NCBI RefSeq assembly: GCF_016055185.1
Contig: NZ_JAECVR010000008.1
Location: 62,001 to 126,000 of the forward strand
Reading direction: 5' to 3'
DNA length: 64,000 nt
Source of the DNA: Paenactinomyces guangxiensis
Lineage (GTDB): Bacteria; Bacillota; Bacilli; Thermoactinomycetales; Thermoactinomycetaceae
Made by a program: the position numbers and the translations under genes. Positions 44,265 to 53,416 of the stretch are shown here, piece by piece. Under the pieces are notes generated by a model that was not told where the DNA came from, did no database searches, and saw only the letters and a program-made list of their open reading frames with translations. Position 1 is the first letter of the stretch. The number at the start of each line of letters is the position of its first letter.

Positions 44265-44734
44265 TTATTCATCTTCGTCAAGATCAACTTCACGGATAAT
44301 TAATTTTTTGATTTCATCCGGAAAGCTCTCTTGTTCAGCAAATAAATGGATAAATTCAACCGGATACTCTTTACACATGCTAGAGCGCAGCATTGCCGTC
44401 ACCCAGGCGGTGATCTTTTGCAACTCCTTGACTTCCCAGACAGACCAGTATGGAAAAGACTCGATCTTTTCTTGCAAGTCTTTGATGCCTGAATCCAACG
44501 TTTCCAAGCAAAGGACAAAGGTATGCGGGACTTCAATAATAGCCAGATAACCAGCCCTGTCATCAGAAAACTTTGGTCCAGGATATCTATGTGTTGCTGT
44601 ATTGTTGATTCATACAGTCTCTTTACATTTATGAAATGCCACTCCAACTCATCACATACTCTTTTCTGTTCGTTTCGATTCGCGCCAACTTCTAAACCAA
44701 CGATCACACTAAGTCGAAGAATACCTGAAAACAA
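44265..44734 (-). pseudogene. Unrecognised small gene, probably frameshifted
   Basis: Two overlapping minus-strand frames look like halves of one protein. The first (from 44734) reads RNEQKRVCDELEWHFINVKR and LYESTIQQHIDILDQS; the second (ending 44265) reads PKFSDDRAGYLAIIEVPHTF, then LDSGIKDLQEKIESFPYW, to VDLDEDE. The second half has no start codon with a binding site of its own; its first possible start is a TTG at 44507. A shift near 44575-44610 would join them. An acidic C-terminus and two amphipathic helices are visible. Function unknown. Confidence 0.4.
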
Positions 44735-44937
44735 TTTTAAAAATAATTTATATATAATTAAATAAAATAATTCTATGTTAGCTTGATATTCTTACGAAAT
44801 GTTTTTAACAATGGATAATATATCCAATTAATGCTTTATAATGGAATTAAGAATGATTTTAAAGATTTTTCGCACCGGAAACCGAACACATGTGTAATTC
44901 TTTCACTTAATTTTCTTTCACTTTTATGTCTGTTTAG

Positions 44938-45147
44938 TATAAAAGAATACGAGGTGAGGAAATGAGCAAAAAAATAGAAACCCAGCGAATGGATATACGG
45001 GTTCCAGTTCAGTTGCTGAAAGAAATAGAGAAATACCAGGAACAACAAGGAATCCATCTCCAACTGCAAAATAAATGTCACCAGTGATCAACTGCAATGC
45101 TGGAGCCAGTTCGTAAAGGATTGTCAGACTTGCGGGAGGGGAAATGA
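44938..45147 (+). pseudogene. Ribbon-helix-helix (CopG/Arc-type) gene with an in-frame stop
   Basis: A promoter-like TTTCAC-16-TATAAA and GAGGTGAGGAA precede the ATG at 44962. It encodes MSKKIETQRMDIRVPVQLLK and EIEKYQEQQG, a beta strand and first helix of an RHH DNA-binding domain. The second helix, STAMLEPVRKGLSDLREGK, is in the same frame but lies behind a TGA at 45085 and an extra segment HLQLQNKCHQ flanked by two copies of CAACTGCAA (45061 and 45089). Without the second helix an RHH dimer cannot form, so the gene is probably dead. No toxin partner is seen. Confidence 0.6.
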
Positions 45148-45167
45148 TCCCCTCCCGCAAGTCTGAC
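45123..45167. terminator. 19-bp perfect hairpin between the RHH remnant and the GH52 gene
   Basis: The arms 45123-45141 and 45149-45167 are fully complementary (GTCAGACTTGCGGGAGGGG) around a 7-base loop that contains the stop codon region. The left arm encodes the end of the RHH frame. No T-run on either side, but it is the only structure between two convergent transcripts. Confidence 0.6.
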
Positions 45168-45242
45168 GTACTGATTCATCTCACGCTTATAGAAGCGGGA
45201 GTCTTCTCGGTGCATTATGATAAATAATGTGACAAATATATC

Positions 45243-47390
45243 TCACAACGGGCTATTAAAAAACGATGTCTTATCATTTTCTTCCAACCACAAAATGCTT
45301 GTCACACCGCGGGGATAATATTTGCTGCCGGCAATTTTGCCGGAAATGATCTGGTCACTCCAGCTCCAGACAGACAGTGCCGGGTGGGTCAGCCATTTCA
45401 CATGGGCCGAATCTGCGCGGGCTCCTTTTTCATCCCATTTCCAGCCAAGAATTTTTCTCGCAACGAACTGGCAAAGGTAAATTTTACTCAACCAGGAGTT
45501 GTTGCTCGTAGAGGAAATTTTCCAGCCGCCATCTTCAAACAGGCAGATTCCTTCTGTGAGCACTGTCCTAAGATGGGTCTTTAAGGCCCGGATATAGGCC
45601 CCAAAACGTCCGTCTTCCTTAAGAGCTTCAGCACAGTTTGTAAAATACGGAAACAGCAGTCCCTCAATCGCGGGGATGATTTTGGAATCATTTCCCTCGC
45701 CAATCACCGCCGGAATGTACCCACCCGGAGTGACGTGGCTGACGATGGTGCCGGCGCATTTTTCCGCCTGGGCACCTGCTTCTTTAGCCAGATCAGGCTT
45801 GCCGTTTTCCGCAAACAGTTTTTCAAGAGCAATATAGGAGGCCCAGATCTTCCCTGCAAGGTAAATATTGTTCCTTGCCTGTCCAAGTGAAACATCCAGG
45901 CTGTCATAAGTGGTAATTTCCGCTCCTCCCATAACCCGGGACGAATCAAGCCCCATCAGTCCGTTGCGTTTTTCAGGCTCCGGATGGTCACGGTTCAGCA
46001 TGCTTTCAAAACATCTGACAAACAGGTCGAAATGGCCTTTCAGCCACTCCTTGTCCCCGGTCTGCTCTACATAGACGGCAGCAGTCAAAATCCAGTTCAC
46101 CAGCTGCTCATGTGTCATATGGGAGAAGCAGCCATCCAGGCCGTACAACTCATAAGAAGAGTACCCCGGGCGTGATATGGTGTTGGCTACCCCCATATCA
46201 TGAGTAAAGCTGATGCCGCCGGGATATTCGGTATCATCCCCGGGAAAGCGAACCGTATCTTCATAGCTGAAACGTTTGACAAACATATCAAGTTCATTTC
46301 TCACGGTCCACGGATTCATTCTCAGTTCAAAAAACAGCTGGTCAACCGTCAGATCAAATGTGTTCATCATGCGATATTCGCCTTCATTGACTACCCAGAA
46401 CGGCTCTCCATCCGCGTCAAGCAACTGGGTGGAACCATAATAACTGCGGATTGAGTGGATAAGCATAAACTTTTGATCATCGGATAAGTGATCAGCCTGT
46501 TCCACCAACTCATTTGCCTCTTTGCATTGTTCCGCGATTTCGGAAAAATGGTCAAGCGCAAAGGCAGCGACCGACTCAATGTCAGGGAAATAGCGGGTAT
46601 AGTAATAGGAAGTATCCATTCCGGCTGTGACGACCCCTCCACGGTAAAAACAAACAGCGAATTGGTATGTGCACCGTTCTCCGGGCGGTACATCGACAAC
46701 GAGTGTCGCAAGTGAACCGAGTCCAAAGGTCCAGTTCTCTTCCTGCGGAGTTGTAAGGACATTTTCAATACTGAAATGCGTCGCAGACTTCACACCCGGA
46801 TCTTTTGAAACAATCGCAGTAATCCGCCCTTGCCCAACTCCTGTCATTCCTTCACTTGTGTCATCCAGTCTGCGCATGGAGCTGTACGGATCACTGCCTT
46901 GGTAGCCGAAAAATGCACGGCGCGGCTTCCTTCCTTTGGTGTTGTCAACTGTCAGTTCGGCCAGGACAGCTGGCACGAGCGCCAGTTTCAGTTCCGTCTC
47001 CGTTGCTGCTGCCGGGTCAGGTACTGACCGGGCCTGTGAATAGATGGTAAAGCTCAAGTCCCCGGCCGTCCATGTGTCTGTACCCAGCTTGAAATCCCTC
47101 TTCACGCGATCCCTTGAAAAAGGAATAATGATCCTTGGCTTATCAGGATTGGGATCCATATTTTCAATATCATAGCGTTTACTGTCATCCTCATCCACTG
47201 ATACAAAAAAGGGGAGAGCTTCATAAATCCCTTCCCGGTCCAAAGACTCAGCCCCAATATAAACATTCTGGCGCGGAGGCCGGCCAAGCTCAAGGTCAAG
47301 ACCGCCGCCGTTCCCTGGAAAGCCGAGTGTAAAACTTGAAAATGCACCAATGGGTGAGTGGTGAGCATTGAAAAACATGTTCCGATTCAT
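45243..47390 (-). CDS. GH52 beta-xylosidase
   Basis: 715 residues from an ATG after GGGGG (an ATG six codons upstream is possible). High similarity in style to Geobacillus GH52 enzymes: FFNAHHSPIGAFSSFTLGFP, DLELGRPPRQNVYIGAES, FWVVNEGEYRMMNTFDLTVD with the catalytic Glu (Glu335 in Geobacillus numbering), and TTYDSLDVSLGQARNN with the catalytic Asp (Asp495). No signal peptide, so it acts in the cytoplasm, releasing xylose from imported xylo-oligosaccharides. Last gene of the uptake operon, 84 bases after the second permease gene. Xylose isomerase and xylulokinase are not in the window. Confidence 0.95.
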   Translation of the reverse strand: MNRNMFFNAHHSPIGAFSSFTLGFPGNGGGLDLELGRPPRQNVYIGAESLDREGIYEALPFFVSVDEDDSKRYDIENMDPNPDKPRIIIPFSRDRVKRDFKLGTDTWTAGDLSFTIYSQARSVPDPAAATETELKLALVPAVLAELTVDNTKGRKPRRAFFGYQGSDPYSSMRRLDDTSEGMTGVGQGRITAIVSKDPGVKSATHFSIENVLTTPQEENWTFGLGSLATLVVDVPPGERCTYQFAVCFYRGGVVTAGMDTSYYYTRYFPDIESVAAFALDHFSEIAEQCKEANELVEQADHLSDDQKFMLIHSIRSYYGSTQLLDADGEPFWVVNEGEYRMMNTFDLTVDQLFFELRMNPWTVRNELDMFVKRFSYEDTVRFPGDDTEYPGGISFTHDMGVANTISRPGYSSYELYGLDGCFSHMTHEQLVNWILTAAVYVEQTGDKEWLKGHFDLFVRCFESMLNRDHPEPEKRNGLMGLDSSRVMGGAEITTYDSLDVSLGQARNNIYLAGKIWASYIALEKLFAENGKPDLAKEAGAQAEKCAGTIVSHVTPGGYIPAVIGEGNDSKIIPAIEGLLFPYFTNCAEALKEDGRFGAYIRALKTHLRTVLTEGICLFEDGGWKISSTSNNSWLSKIYLCQFVARKILGWKWDEKGARADSAHVKWLTHPALSVWSWSDQIISGKIAGSKYYPRGVTSILWLEENDKTSFFNSPL

Positions 47391-47474
47391 CAAATCCCCC
47401 ACTTTCATTTTTTGAGAGACTGGTCCTCTCCAAAGAGACTGCTGTATTTATAAACAGGTTCTATCCGAAAAACT

Positions 47475-48374
47475 TCATCCTTTTACAGATCCGGCAGTAA
47501 TCCCCTCGACAATACGATTGCTGAGGATAAAGAAAGCTATCAGAATCGGCAGGATGCTGATGACGAGTGTCGCACCGATAGCACCCCAATCCGTCGTATA
47601 TTGGCCAATGAAGTTCTGGATACCAACGGTCAATGTTTTGTAGGTATCCGAGCTGATAAACGTGTTGACAAATACAAACTCGTTCCAGTTGTAAATCATG
47701 TTGATAATAGCCGCTGTTGCAATTACGGGCGAAGTCATCGGCAGGGTGATCCGGAAGAAAATATGGTGGATGGATGCCCCGTCTATGATAGCGGCTTCCT
47801 CAACTTCCCGCGGCAATGCCTCATAGAAGCCGAGCAGAATCATAATCGTGATCGGCAGGTTAAAGGCTGTATACGTAAGGATGACAGATAACGGGCTGTC
47901 AATCAGATTGATGTTTGTAAATGTATTGAATAATGGGATAAGAGTTGAATGGACAGGTATCATCAATCCAACCATGAACAAGCCTAAAACCAGCTTACTC
48001 GCTTTCCATTTCATCCGTGTAATCGCAAATGTTACCATACTGGCCAGCAGGACAGTCAACACAACCGCTGATACCGTATAAATGACACTATTAATGAAAT
48101 ATTGACCGATGTTCCCTTCTGTCCACACCTTGAGATAGTTCTCCCACTTCGGATTTGCCGGCAGGGAAAATGGTGACATATTAAATACTTCCTGGTTGTT
48201 TTTCAAGGAGAAAAGGAACAGCCAGATAATTGGGTATGTTTGGAATACGGCTACGATGGCAAGGAACAAGTACAAAATTCCATATGCAACCCTGGTCCCA
48301 ATCTTCTTTGTCTTAAGAAACGGTTTCTTTTCTTTTACCCTGTTTCCAGTCGGAACCGTTTTTACAGTATCCAT
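47475..48374 (-). CDS. Sugar ABC transporter permease, MalG family
   Basis: 299 residues, six hydrophobic segments, EAA loop EEAAIIDGASIHHIFFRITL. The ATG is preceded by GGAGG. Twelve bases follow the first permease gene. CUT1-type systems like this need an ATPase of the MsmX type; none is encoded here, so a shared ATPase elsewhere must power it. Takes up xylo-oligosaccharides by context. Confidence 0.93.
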   Translation of the reverse strand: MDTVKTVPTGNRVKEKKPFLKTKKIGTRVAYGILYLFLAIVAVFQTYPIIWLFLFSLKNNQEVFNMSPFSLPANPKWENYLKVWTEGNIGQYFINSVIYTVSAVVLTVLLASMVTFAITRMKWKASKLVLGLFMVGLMIPVHSTLIPLFNTFTNINLIDSPLSVILTYTAFNLPITIMILLGFYEALPREVEEAAIIDGASIHHIFFRITLPMTSPVIATAAIINMIYNWNEFVFVNTFISSDTYKTLTVGIQNFIGQYTTDWGAIGATLVISILPILIAFFILSNRIVEGITAGSVKG

Positions 48375-48388
48375 CAAATACCTCCTTT

Positions 48389-49267
48389 TTACAGGTTGGA
48401 ATTTTGATCAGCTGCGGTTAGTTTTCGGATCAGGTAAGTGGTAACAAGACAGATAACGAGCAGGAAGAATCCAACCGCACTTCCGTAGCCAAAGTCAAAT
48501 CCTTTAAACGCTTTATTGTACATATAGGAGGCCATAACCTCGCTGGCTCCGTTTGGCCCGCCGCCTGTCATAATATAAATCAGGTCAAAATATTTTAATG
48601 AACCGACGACCGCAAGCACAATGGTTACCTTGATGACATTCATGATCAATGGAAGCTTGATCTTTGTTGCAATCTGAAATGTAGTGGCGCCATCGATTTT
48701 TGCCGCTTCCAAAAGTTCATCCGGGATATTCTTCAGTGCTGCATAATAAATCAGAATATAAAAACCTGCATATTGCCAAACAATCGGGACAATGATCGCA
48801 AACAATGCCAGTTTGGGATCAGCCAGCCATGAAGGAGGGTCCTGGACACCAAGCTTCATCAGAATATGATTCAAAATTCCGTTGCCCGGATGGTAGATTT
48901 TTATCCAGAGTTGTGCAATTGCTACTGATGCCAGCAGCATGGGAATCAAATAAATTTTTCTGAGGAGATCAGCCCCCCTGATCCTTTCAGCAAGAATGAT
49001 TGAAATACATAAATAGCCAATCAGGCTGAGAGCCGAGAAAAGGGCAAGCAAGAAGGAATGATAGGCACTTTTCCAAAACAGGTGGTCATGAATAAGGTGG
49101 CTGTAATTTTTTAAGCCCACGAATTTCATTTCCCCGATCCCATCCCATTCCATGAGCCCAAAATATCCGGTCTGAACAATCGGTACATATATTAAGGCAA
49201 GGATCAGGAAGAGAGAAGGTGCAATATAAAGGAAGATCACCCTTTTGTCGGACATGACATTGTTCAA
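48389..49267 (-). CDS. Sugar ABC transporter permease, MalF/UgpA family
   Basis: 292 residues, six hydrophobic segments, EAA loop LLEAAKIDGATTFQIATKIK, and ending in a hydrophilic tail. TTG start about ten bases after AAGGAG; no better ATG in range. Pairs with the MalG-type protein. Separated from the binding-protein gene by a strong hairpin, so its level is probably lower than that of the lipoprotein. Confidence 0.92.
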   Translation of the reverse strand: MNNVMSDKRVIFLYIAPSLFLILALIYVPIVQTGYFGLMEWDGIGEMKFVGLKNYSHLIHDHLFWKSAYHSFLLALFSALSLIGYLCISIILAERIRGADLLRKIYLIPMLLASVAIAQLWIKIYHPGNGILNHILMKLGVQDPPSWLADPKLALFAIIVPIVWQYAGFYILIYYAALKNIPDELLEAAKIDGATTFQIATKIKLPLIMNVIKVTIVLAVVGSLKYFDLIYIMTGGGPNGASEVMASYMYNKAFKGFDFGYGSAVGFFLLVICLVTTYLIRKLTAADQNSNL

Positions 49268-49299
49268 GACGGTTCAACTCCTTCCTCTACTGGTAAAAT

Positions 49300-49340
49300 A
49301 AGAAAGGACATATCGTACTTACAAGACATGTCCTTTTCTT
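49300..49340 (-). terminator. Hairpin behind the xylo-oligosaccharide binding-protein gene
   Basis: AAGAAAAGGACAT pairs with ATGTCCTTTCTT with one bulged A; loop of 16 bases; ATTTT follows. Located between the lipoprotein and permease genes, it is expected to be a leaky terminator. Confidence 0.7.
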
Positions 49341-49360
49341 AACATGTTTACTGCTTCAAC

Positions 49361-50668
49361 TTACTTTGCTTCATTCTTTAATGCATCTTCATGCTGCTTT
49401 GCAAAATCCTGCGGCTGTACCTGGTTGCCAAACAAGGATTGAATCAGGTTCAAGTGTGTTTCGGCAACGGAAGGGCTCATCTGGACATCTGCAAACAGTG
49501 TGAGGTTGCTTGCTTTGTTCAATTCATTCAGGACATCAATATACAGTTGTGGCAGTTTAACTTTGGAAGTATCCACTTTCGTGGCAGGAATAACACCGGC
49601 TTTTGTTACTGATTGCTCTCCCCATTTTTCAATGAAGAACTTAACAAATTCTTTGGATTCCTCTTTTACCTCTGAATTCTCAGCGACAAACAATCCTACA
49701 CCGGGCCCGCCAACCCAGCTGTCGATGTTGCCTTTCCCGCCTTTAACTGTCGGGAATTTGAAGAATCCGACATTTTCACGGAATTCTTGCGGAATTTCTT
49801 GATTTGTTGTGAAGTTTGGAAGTTCCCATGTTCCCATAAGGTACATAGCTGCTTTCCCGTTCAGGAATTCAGATTTTGCTTCATCATTGGAAAGACCGTT
49901 AAATCCTTTATTGAAAGCATTTGCTTTTACAAGTGTTTGAATTTCACCGGCTGCTGACACGAGAGCAGGATCTTCAAATGAACCGGAACGGTCAATTGCC
50001 TTGTTTAACACTTCGGGCCCGCCAATGCGGTCAGCCAGGTACATATACCAGAGGGAGCCTGTCCAGCGGTCTTTGTTGCCCAGAGCGATTGGGGTAATCC
50101 CCTTGCTTTCAAGTGTTTTCACAACATTCCGGAACTGTTCATAGGTTTCTGGTACTTCCAGATTGTTCTCCTTGAAAATTTTCTTATTGTAATAGACCGG
50201 AGCGATGTTCAACTCAAGCGGCAGTCCGTACGTCTTGCCATCAACGGTATAAGATTCAGTTGTACCTTTTACAAACTTTTCTTTTAACCCATCATTCAGA
50301 ATATCATCAAGCGGGGTAAAAAGCTTTCCTCTGGCAAAAGGTTTTAAGTAACCGGCTGCCCAGGTAAACCCGACATCGGGCAGTTTATTTGACGAAGAAA
50401 GGATCTTAATTTTATTTTTGTACTGCTCATTCTCAAGCACTTCAACCTCAACGTTGATATCCGGGTGTTCTGCTTCAAATTGTTTGATGATATCCTCAAC
50501 AATCATGTTTTGCTGCTTGGAGCTGCCAGCAGGCCAGAGATGCATAAACTTGATCGTTTTCCCGGAACCGCTTTCATTTTTGGCCTCTTTAGAAACTGAA
50601 CAGCCTGTCACAACAACCGAGAGAATGAGAACAGATACAAGCATTAATAAATGAGCCTTCTTTATCAT
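49361..50668 (-). CDS. Sugar ABC transporter substrate-binding lipoprotein (xylo-oligosaccharide)
   Basis: 435 residues. Signal region MIKKAHLLMLVSVLILSV with lipobox VTGC gives a lipid-anchored extracytoplasmic protein. The body is a SBP_bac_1 fold (IKFMHLWPAGSSKQQNMIVE, LPDVGFTWAAGYLKPFARG, NKDRWTGSLWYMYLADRIG). Context with xylanase and beta-xylosidase points to xylo-oligosaccharides. The promoter region and the first signal-peptide codons recur in front of the GH10 xylanase gene. Confidence 0.93.
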   Translation of the reverse strand: MIKKAHLLMLVSVLILSVVVTGCSVSKEAKNESGSGKTIKFMHLWPAGSSKQQNMIVEDIIKQFEAEHPDINVEVEVLENEQYKNKIKILSSSNKLPDVGFTWAAGYLKPFARGKLFTPLDDILNDGLKEKFVKGTTESYTVDGKTYGLPLELNIAPVYYNKKIFKENNLEVPETYEQFRNVVKTLESKGITPIALGNKDRWTGSLWYMYLADRIGGPEVLNKAIDRSGSFEDPALVSAAGEIQTLVKANAFNKGFNGLSNDEAKSEFLNGKAAMYLMGTWELPNFTTNQEIPQEFRENVGFFKFPTVKGGKGNIDSWVGGPGVGLFVAENSEVKEESKEFVKFFIEKWGEQSVTKAGVIPATKVDTSKVKLPQLYIDVLNELNKASNLTLFADVQMSPSVAETHLNLIQSLFGNQVQPQDFAKQHEDALKNEAK

Positions 50669-50770
50669 TTACGAACCCCCCTGTTGATTTACTGTTATAG
50701 ATTAAGTGTAGCACCAAAAAAAGAAGCGGTAAGGTCACCGCGTTTGGGGAAAATACCATATTTTTTAGAT
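50669..50770 (-). promoter_or_regulatory. Control region of the xylo-oligosaccharide uptake operon (copy 1)
   Basis: About 100 bases between the regulator stop codon and the lipoprotein ATG that recur at 54677-54776. Block 50701-50723 is identical in both copies (23 bases) and the next 47 bases differ at about nine positions. On the minus strand TTACCG-16-TACACT is a plausible promoter in the conserved part, and the block reading GGTATTTT to GGTGACC just upstream is a candidate activator site for the AraC-type regulator. The ribosome binding site is CAGGGGGG. Confidence 0.7.
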
Positions 50771-51538
50771 GGAAGATTCTTCAATATCTACTGAATTCCG
50801 GTAGTTGCCCGGGGTGACTCCTTCATAATCTTTAAAAATCTTGATAAAATATTTGGCTGTTTGGTACCCTACCTTGCGGGAAATTTCTTGAATTGACAAG
50901 GAGGTTGACAGCAAAAGGCTTTTCGCCAGTTCCAGCCTTTTCCGTGTCAGATATTCACTAAAGGTGAGACCGGTTTGCTCCTTAAATAGGACACTGAAAT
51001 AGCTTGCATTCAAATAGACCATATCGGCTACTTCTTTAAGAGTGATCTGGCTGTCGATATGATCATTGATGTATTGGATCGCTTCTTTAATTGGTGACTT
51101 TGTCAGACTCTCGTTTCTTTCGACCTGTAAGATTCTCTTGTCGGCTACTTTCTCAATATAACCCGCTCTCTCCTTGCTCTTCTGGGTCTCAAGTGCCTGT
51201 TCCACTGCTTCAATCAGTTGTTGCTTATTGATGGGCTTCAACAAGTAATTCACCACACCAAGGCGAATGGCTTCCTGGGCATAATCGAAATCGGGATACC
51301 CCGAAAGAATCAAGACGACTGGTTTTTTTTCATTTTCTCTCAATGTTTTCAACAATCGGAGTCCGTTCATTTCAGGCATGCAAATATCAGTGATCAAGAG
51401 ATGCACTTTCCCAGAGTTAAAAATCTCCAGAGCCTTGTTGCCATCTTCTGCTGTCAGGATCTCATATCGCCCTGCAGACCATAGTTCCAATGTCTTCTTC
51501 AAGCCTTCTCTTGTCCTTTGCTCATCATCCACAATCAA
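50765..51538 (-). CDS. AraC-type response regulator of the xylan locus (YesN family)
   Basis: 257 residues from the first common start codon (TTG 51538): receiver domain (LLITDICMPEMNG with the phosphoacceptor Asp, SGYPDF, YLLKPI) and C-terminal AraC helix-turn-helix pair (LKEVADMVYLNASYFSVLFK, SIQEISRKVGYQTAKYFIKI). The TTG start would cut the first beta strand. AAAAGGAGG is placed 9 bases before an ATT at 51556, which would give MIAKRILIVDDE, the normal start of this fold; a rare AUU start is therefore likely. Follows the kinase gene directly. Probably activates both copies of the conserved control region. Confidence 0.88.
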   Translation of the reverse strand: MIVDDEQRTREGLKKTLELWSAGRYEILTAEDGNKALEIFNSGKVHLLITDICMPEMNGLRLLKTLRENEKKPVVLILSGYPDFDYAQEAIRLGVVNYLLKPINKQQLIEAVEQALETQKSKERAGYIEKVADKRILQVERNESLTKSPIKEAIQYINDHIDSQITLKEVADMVYLNASYFSVLFKEQTGLTFSEYLTRKRLELAKSLLLSTSLSIQEISRKVGYQTAKYFIKIFKDYEGVTPGNYRNSVDIEESSI

Positions 51539-51558
51539 AATCCGCTTGGCAATAATTC

Positions 51559-53313
51559 TTATGAACCTCCTTTTGCCGGTATTTCAATTGTCACACGTGT
51601 TCCCACGCCCGGTGTACTTTCTACCCGCAAATCGGGCAGATCAAATTTTTCATAATAAAGATGAAGCCTCTTGTTGACATTGGAAAGAGCGATTCCTTTT
51701 CCTTTAAACGATGACACTCCATCATGTTTAACCTCTTGATTAATTTGATCCAGTGTTTGCTGATCGATCCCCTTTCCGTTATCCGTAACCACAACTCTGA
51801 TATAACCACTGGTTTCTGCTTCTATTGTTTTAATGGCTATCATACCCTGTTGCGTTTTGTTTTCAATCCCATGCACGATCGCATTTTCCACAAGAGGCTG
51901 AATGATCAGCTTCGGTATACGGCAGTCAAGATGCCGGGGGTCTACGGAAACTTCCCACATAAGCCGGTCTCCAAGCCTCATTTTCATCAGCTGCAAATAC
52001 CGTTCAATATGTTCCAGTTCGTCACGGATCCTTACCCATTCGCCTTCCCTTGAGTTCCCGATTGTATAGCGGAACAGATTCGACATCACCACGACCAGTT
52101 CAGCAAGGTCTTCCACTCCCCTTTCCTCCAAAGACCAGTACAGGGCATTAAGTGTATTATAAAGAAAATGCGGATTAATCTGGGCTTGCAGCGCTTTTAG
52201 TTCTGTCCTGCTACGCAGCAATTCCTTCTCGTAGACTTCCTGGATGAGGTGGTTCATATTTTCAGCCATCTGGTTATAAGTATTATTTAGTTCAATGATC
52301 TCAACAGAAGAAAACATTTTCGGACTCTGCTTTAATTTATCCAGCTTGGCATTTTTCATTGTGCTGGTCAGCTTATGAATCGGTCTTGTAATGAAGTGGG
52401 ACAGGAAAAGTGATGAAATCAGGAAGATGACCCATCCAATACCGCCAGACAATAGAATAGATGCCCTGACAGCCGAAACTCCTTCAAAAAGGCGGCTCAT
52501 TGGCATCAGGATCACAAGCGTCCAGCCTGTCAGCTCTGAGCGTTCCTTTACAACCATATAATCTGTCCCATCGATCTTGACGCTCTGCTTTCCTGCTTCC
52601 AATACACCTTTAAGGCTGCCCTTATAGTTAGAAGTTATAGGTGTAAGACTCTGGTCAAGGAGCATCATAAATTCCCGATGCTCGTCTCCCTGGTCAATGT
52701 CATTCACCTGAAAATAGCTGTTATAGATGCGAGTTACCAAATATCCCCCTTTTGTATACCAACGGTCCATCAAACTCACTCTGCGGATCGCAAGTGAATA
52801 ACTTCCGTTAAGGGGATCCTTGCCCGCCCATACAGCCTTCCCTTTATAACTATCTGCCTGCTCAATCCACTTGAGGTCTATCCTGTCCGACAGCTGAGTA
52901 TCATCAAACGGGTAAATCCTGTTCCCATCGACCGAATATAGTTCGAACGACTGAATGCCATCCGAATACACCTGGTAGTTGCCGATAATTCGTGCAAGCG
53001 TTTGCTTTTCGGAAAAGTTCAAACTGTTCCCATTTACCATTGACAGCAGTTGCTGCTGAACGGTTTCATTGGTTACAAGCTGACTGGATAAGGTGTCAAC
53101 TTGTTTATAAAGCGTTTCCATTCTTCCGTTTGCTTCAATGGCAGTCTGTTTGATTTGTTTCTCAGCATTGTTCTTCACCATCGCAGACACCTGGTTGTAC
53201 ACGGAGAAGGATACAATCGCCAGAACGAACAGCATGACCACGAGGTAAACTGATAGTATCTGATTGCGCAATGTATTGAGGTTTCTGAGCTTGTCCTTAA
53301 TAATAACGATCAC
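51559..53313 (-). CDS. YesM-type sensor histidine kinase of the xylan locus
   Basis: 584 residues. Transmembrane helix near 20-42, extracytoplasmic Cache-type sensor (about 45-285), second transmembrane helix near 290-312, HAMP (RPIHKLTSTMKNAKL), phospho-acceptor in QAQINPHFLYNTLNALYWSL and ATPase (PLVENAIVHGIENK, VTDNGKGID, GIALSNVNKRL). GTG start with a weak binding site. It follows the xylanase gene after 262 bases that contain a strong hairpin. Likely senses xylo-oligosaccharides outside the cell or the loaded lipoprotein. Confidence 0.92.
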   Translation of the reverse strand: MIVIIKDKLRNLNTLRNQILSVYLVVMLFVLAIVSFSVYNQVSAMVKNNAEKQIKQTAIEANGRMETLYKQVDTLSSQLVTNETVQQQLLSMVNGNSLNFSEKQTLARIIGNYQVYSDGIQSFELYSVDGNRIYPFDDTQLSDRIDLKWIEQADSYKGKAVWAGKDPLNGSYSLAIRRVSLMDRWYTKGGYLVTRIYNSYFQVNDIDQGDEHREFMMLLDQSLTPITSNYKGSLKGVLEAGKQSVKIDGTDYMVVKERSELTGWTLVILMPMSRLFEGVSAVRASILLSGGIGWVIFLISSLFLSHFITRPIHKLTSTMKNAKLDKLKQSPKMFSSVEIIELNNTYNQMAENMNHLIQEVYEKELLRSRTELKALQAQINPHFLYNTLNALYWSLEERGVEDLAELVVVMSNLFRYTIGNSREGEWVRIRDELEHIERYLQLMKMRLGDRLMWEVSVDPRHLDCRIPKLIIQPLVENAIVHGIENKTQQGMIAIKTIEAETSGYIRVVVTDNGKGIDQQTLDQINQEVKHDGVSSFKGKGIALSNVNKRLHLYYEKFDLPDLRVESTPGVGTRVTIEIPAKGGS

Positions 53314-53416
53314 CCATTATTGCTATCTTTATTAAATTGTAGCAAACAAAAGTGATAAATAGTATGGAAAATATTTTATCTCTCTAAAGCGAGGGTGTTT
53401 AAAAAGTATGCCTTTA

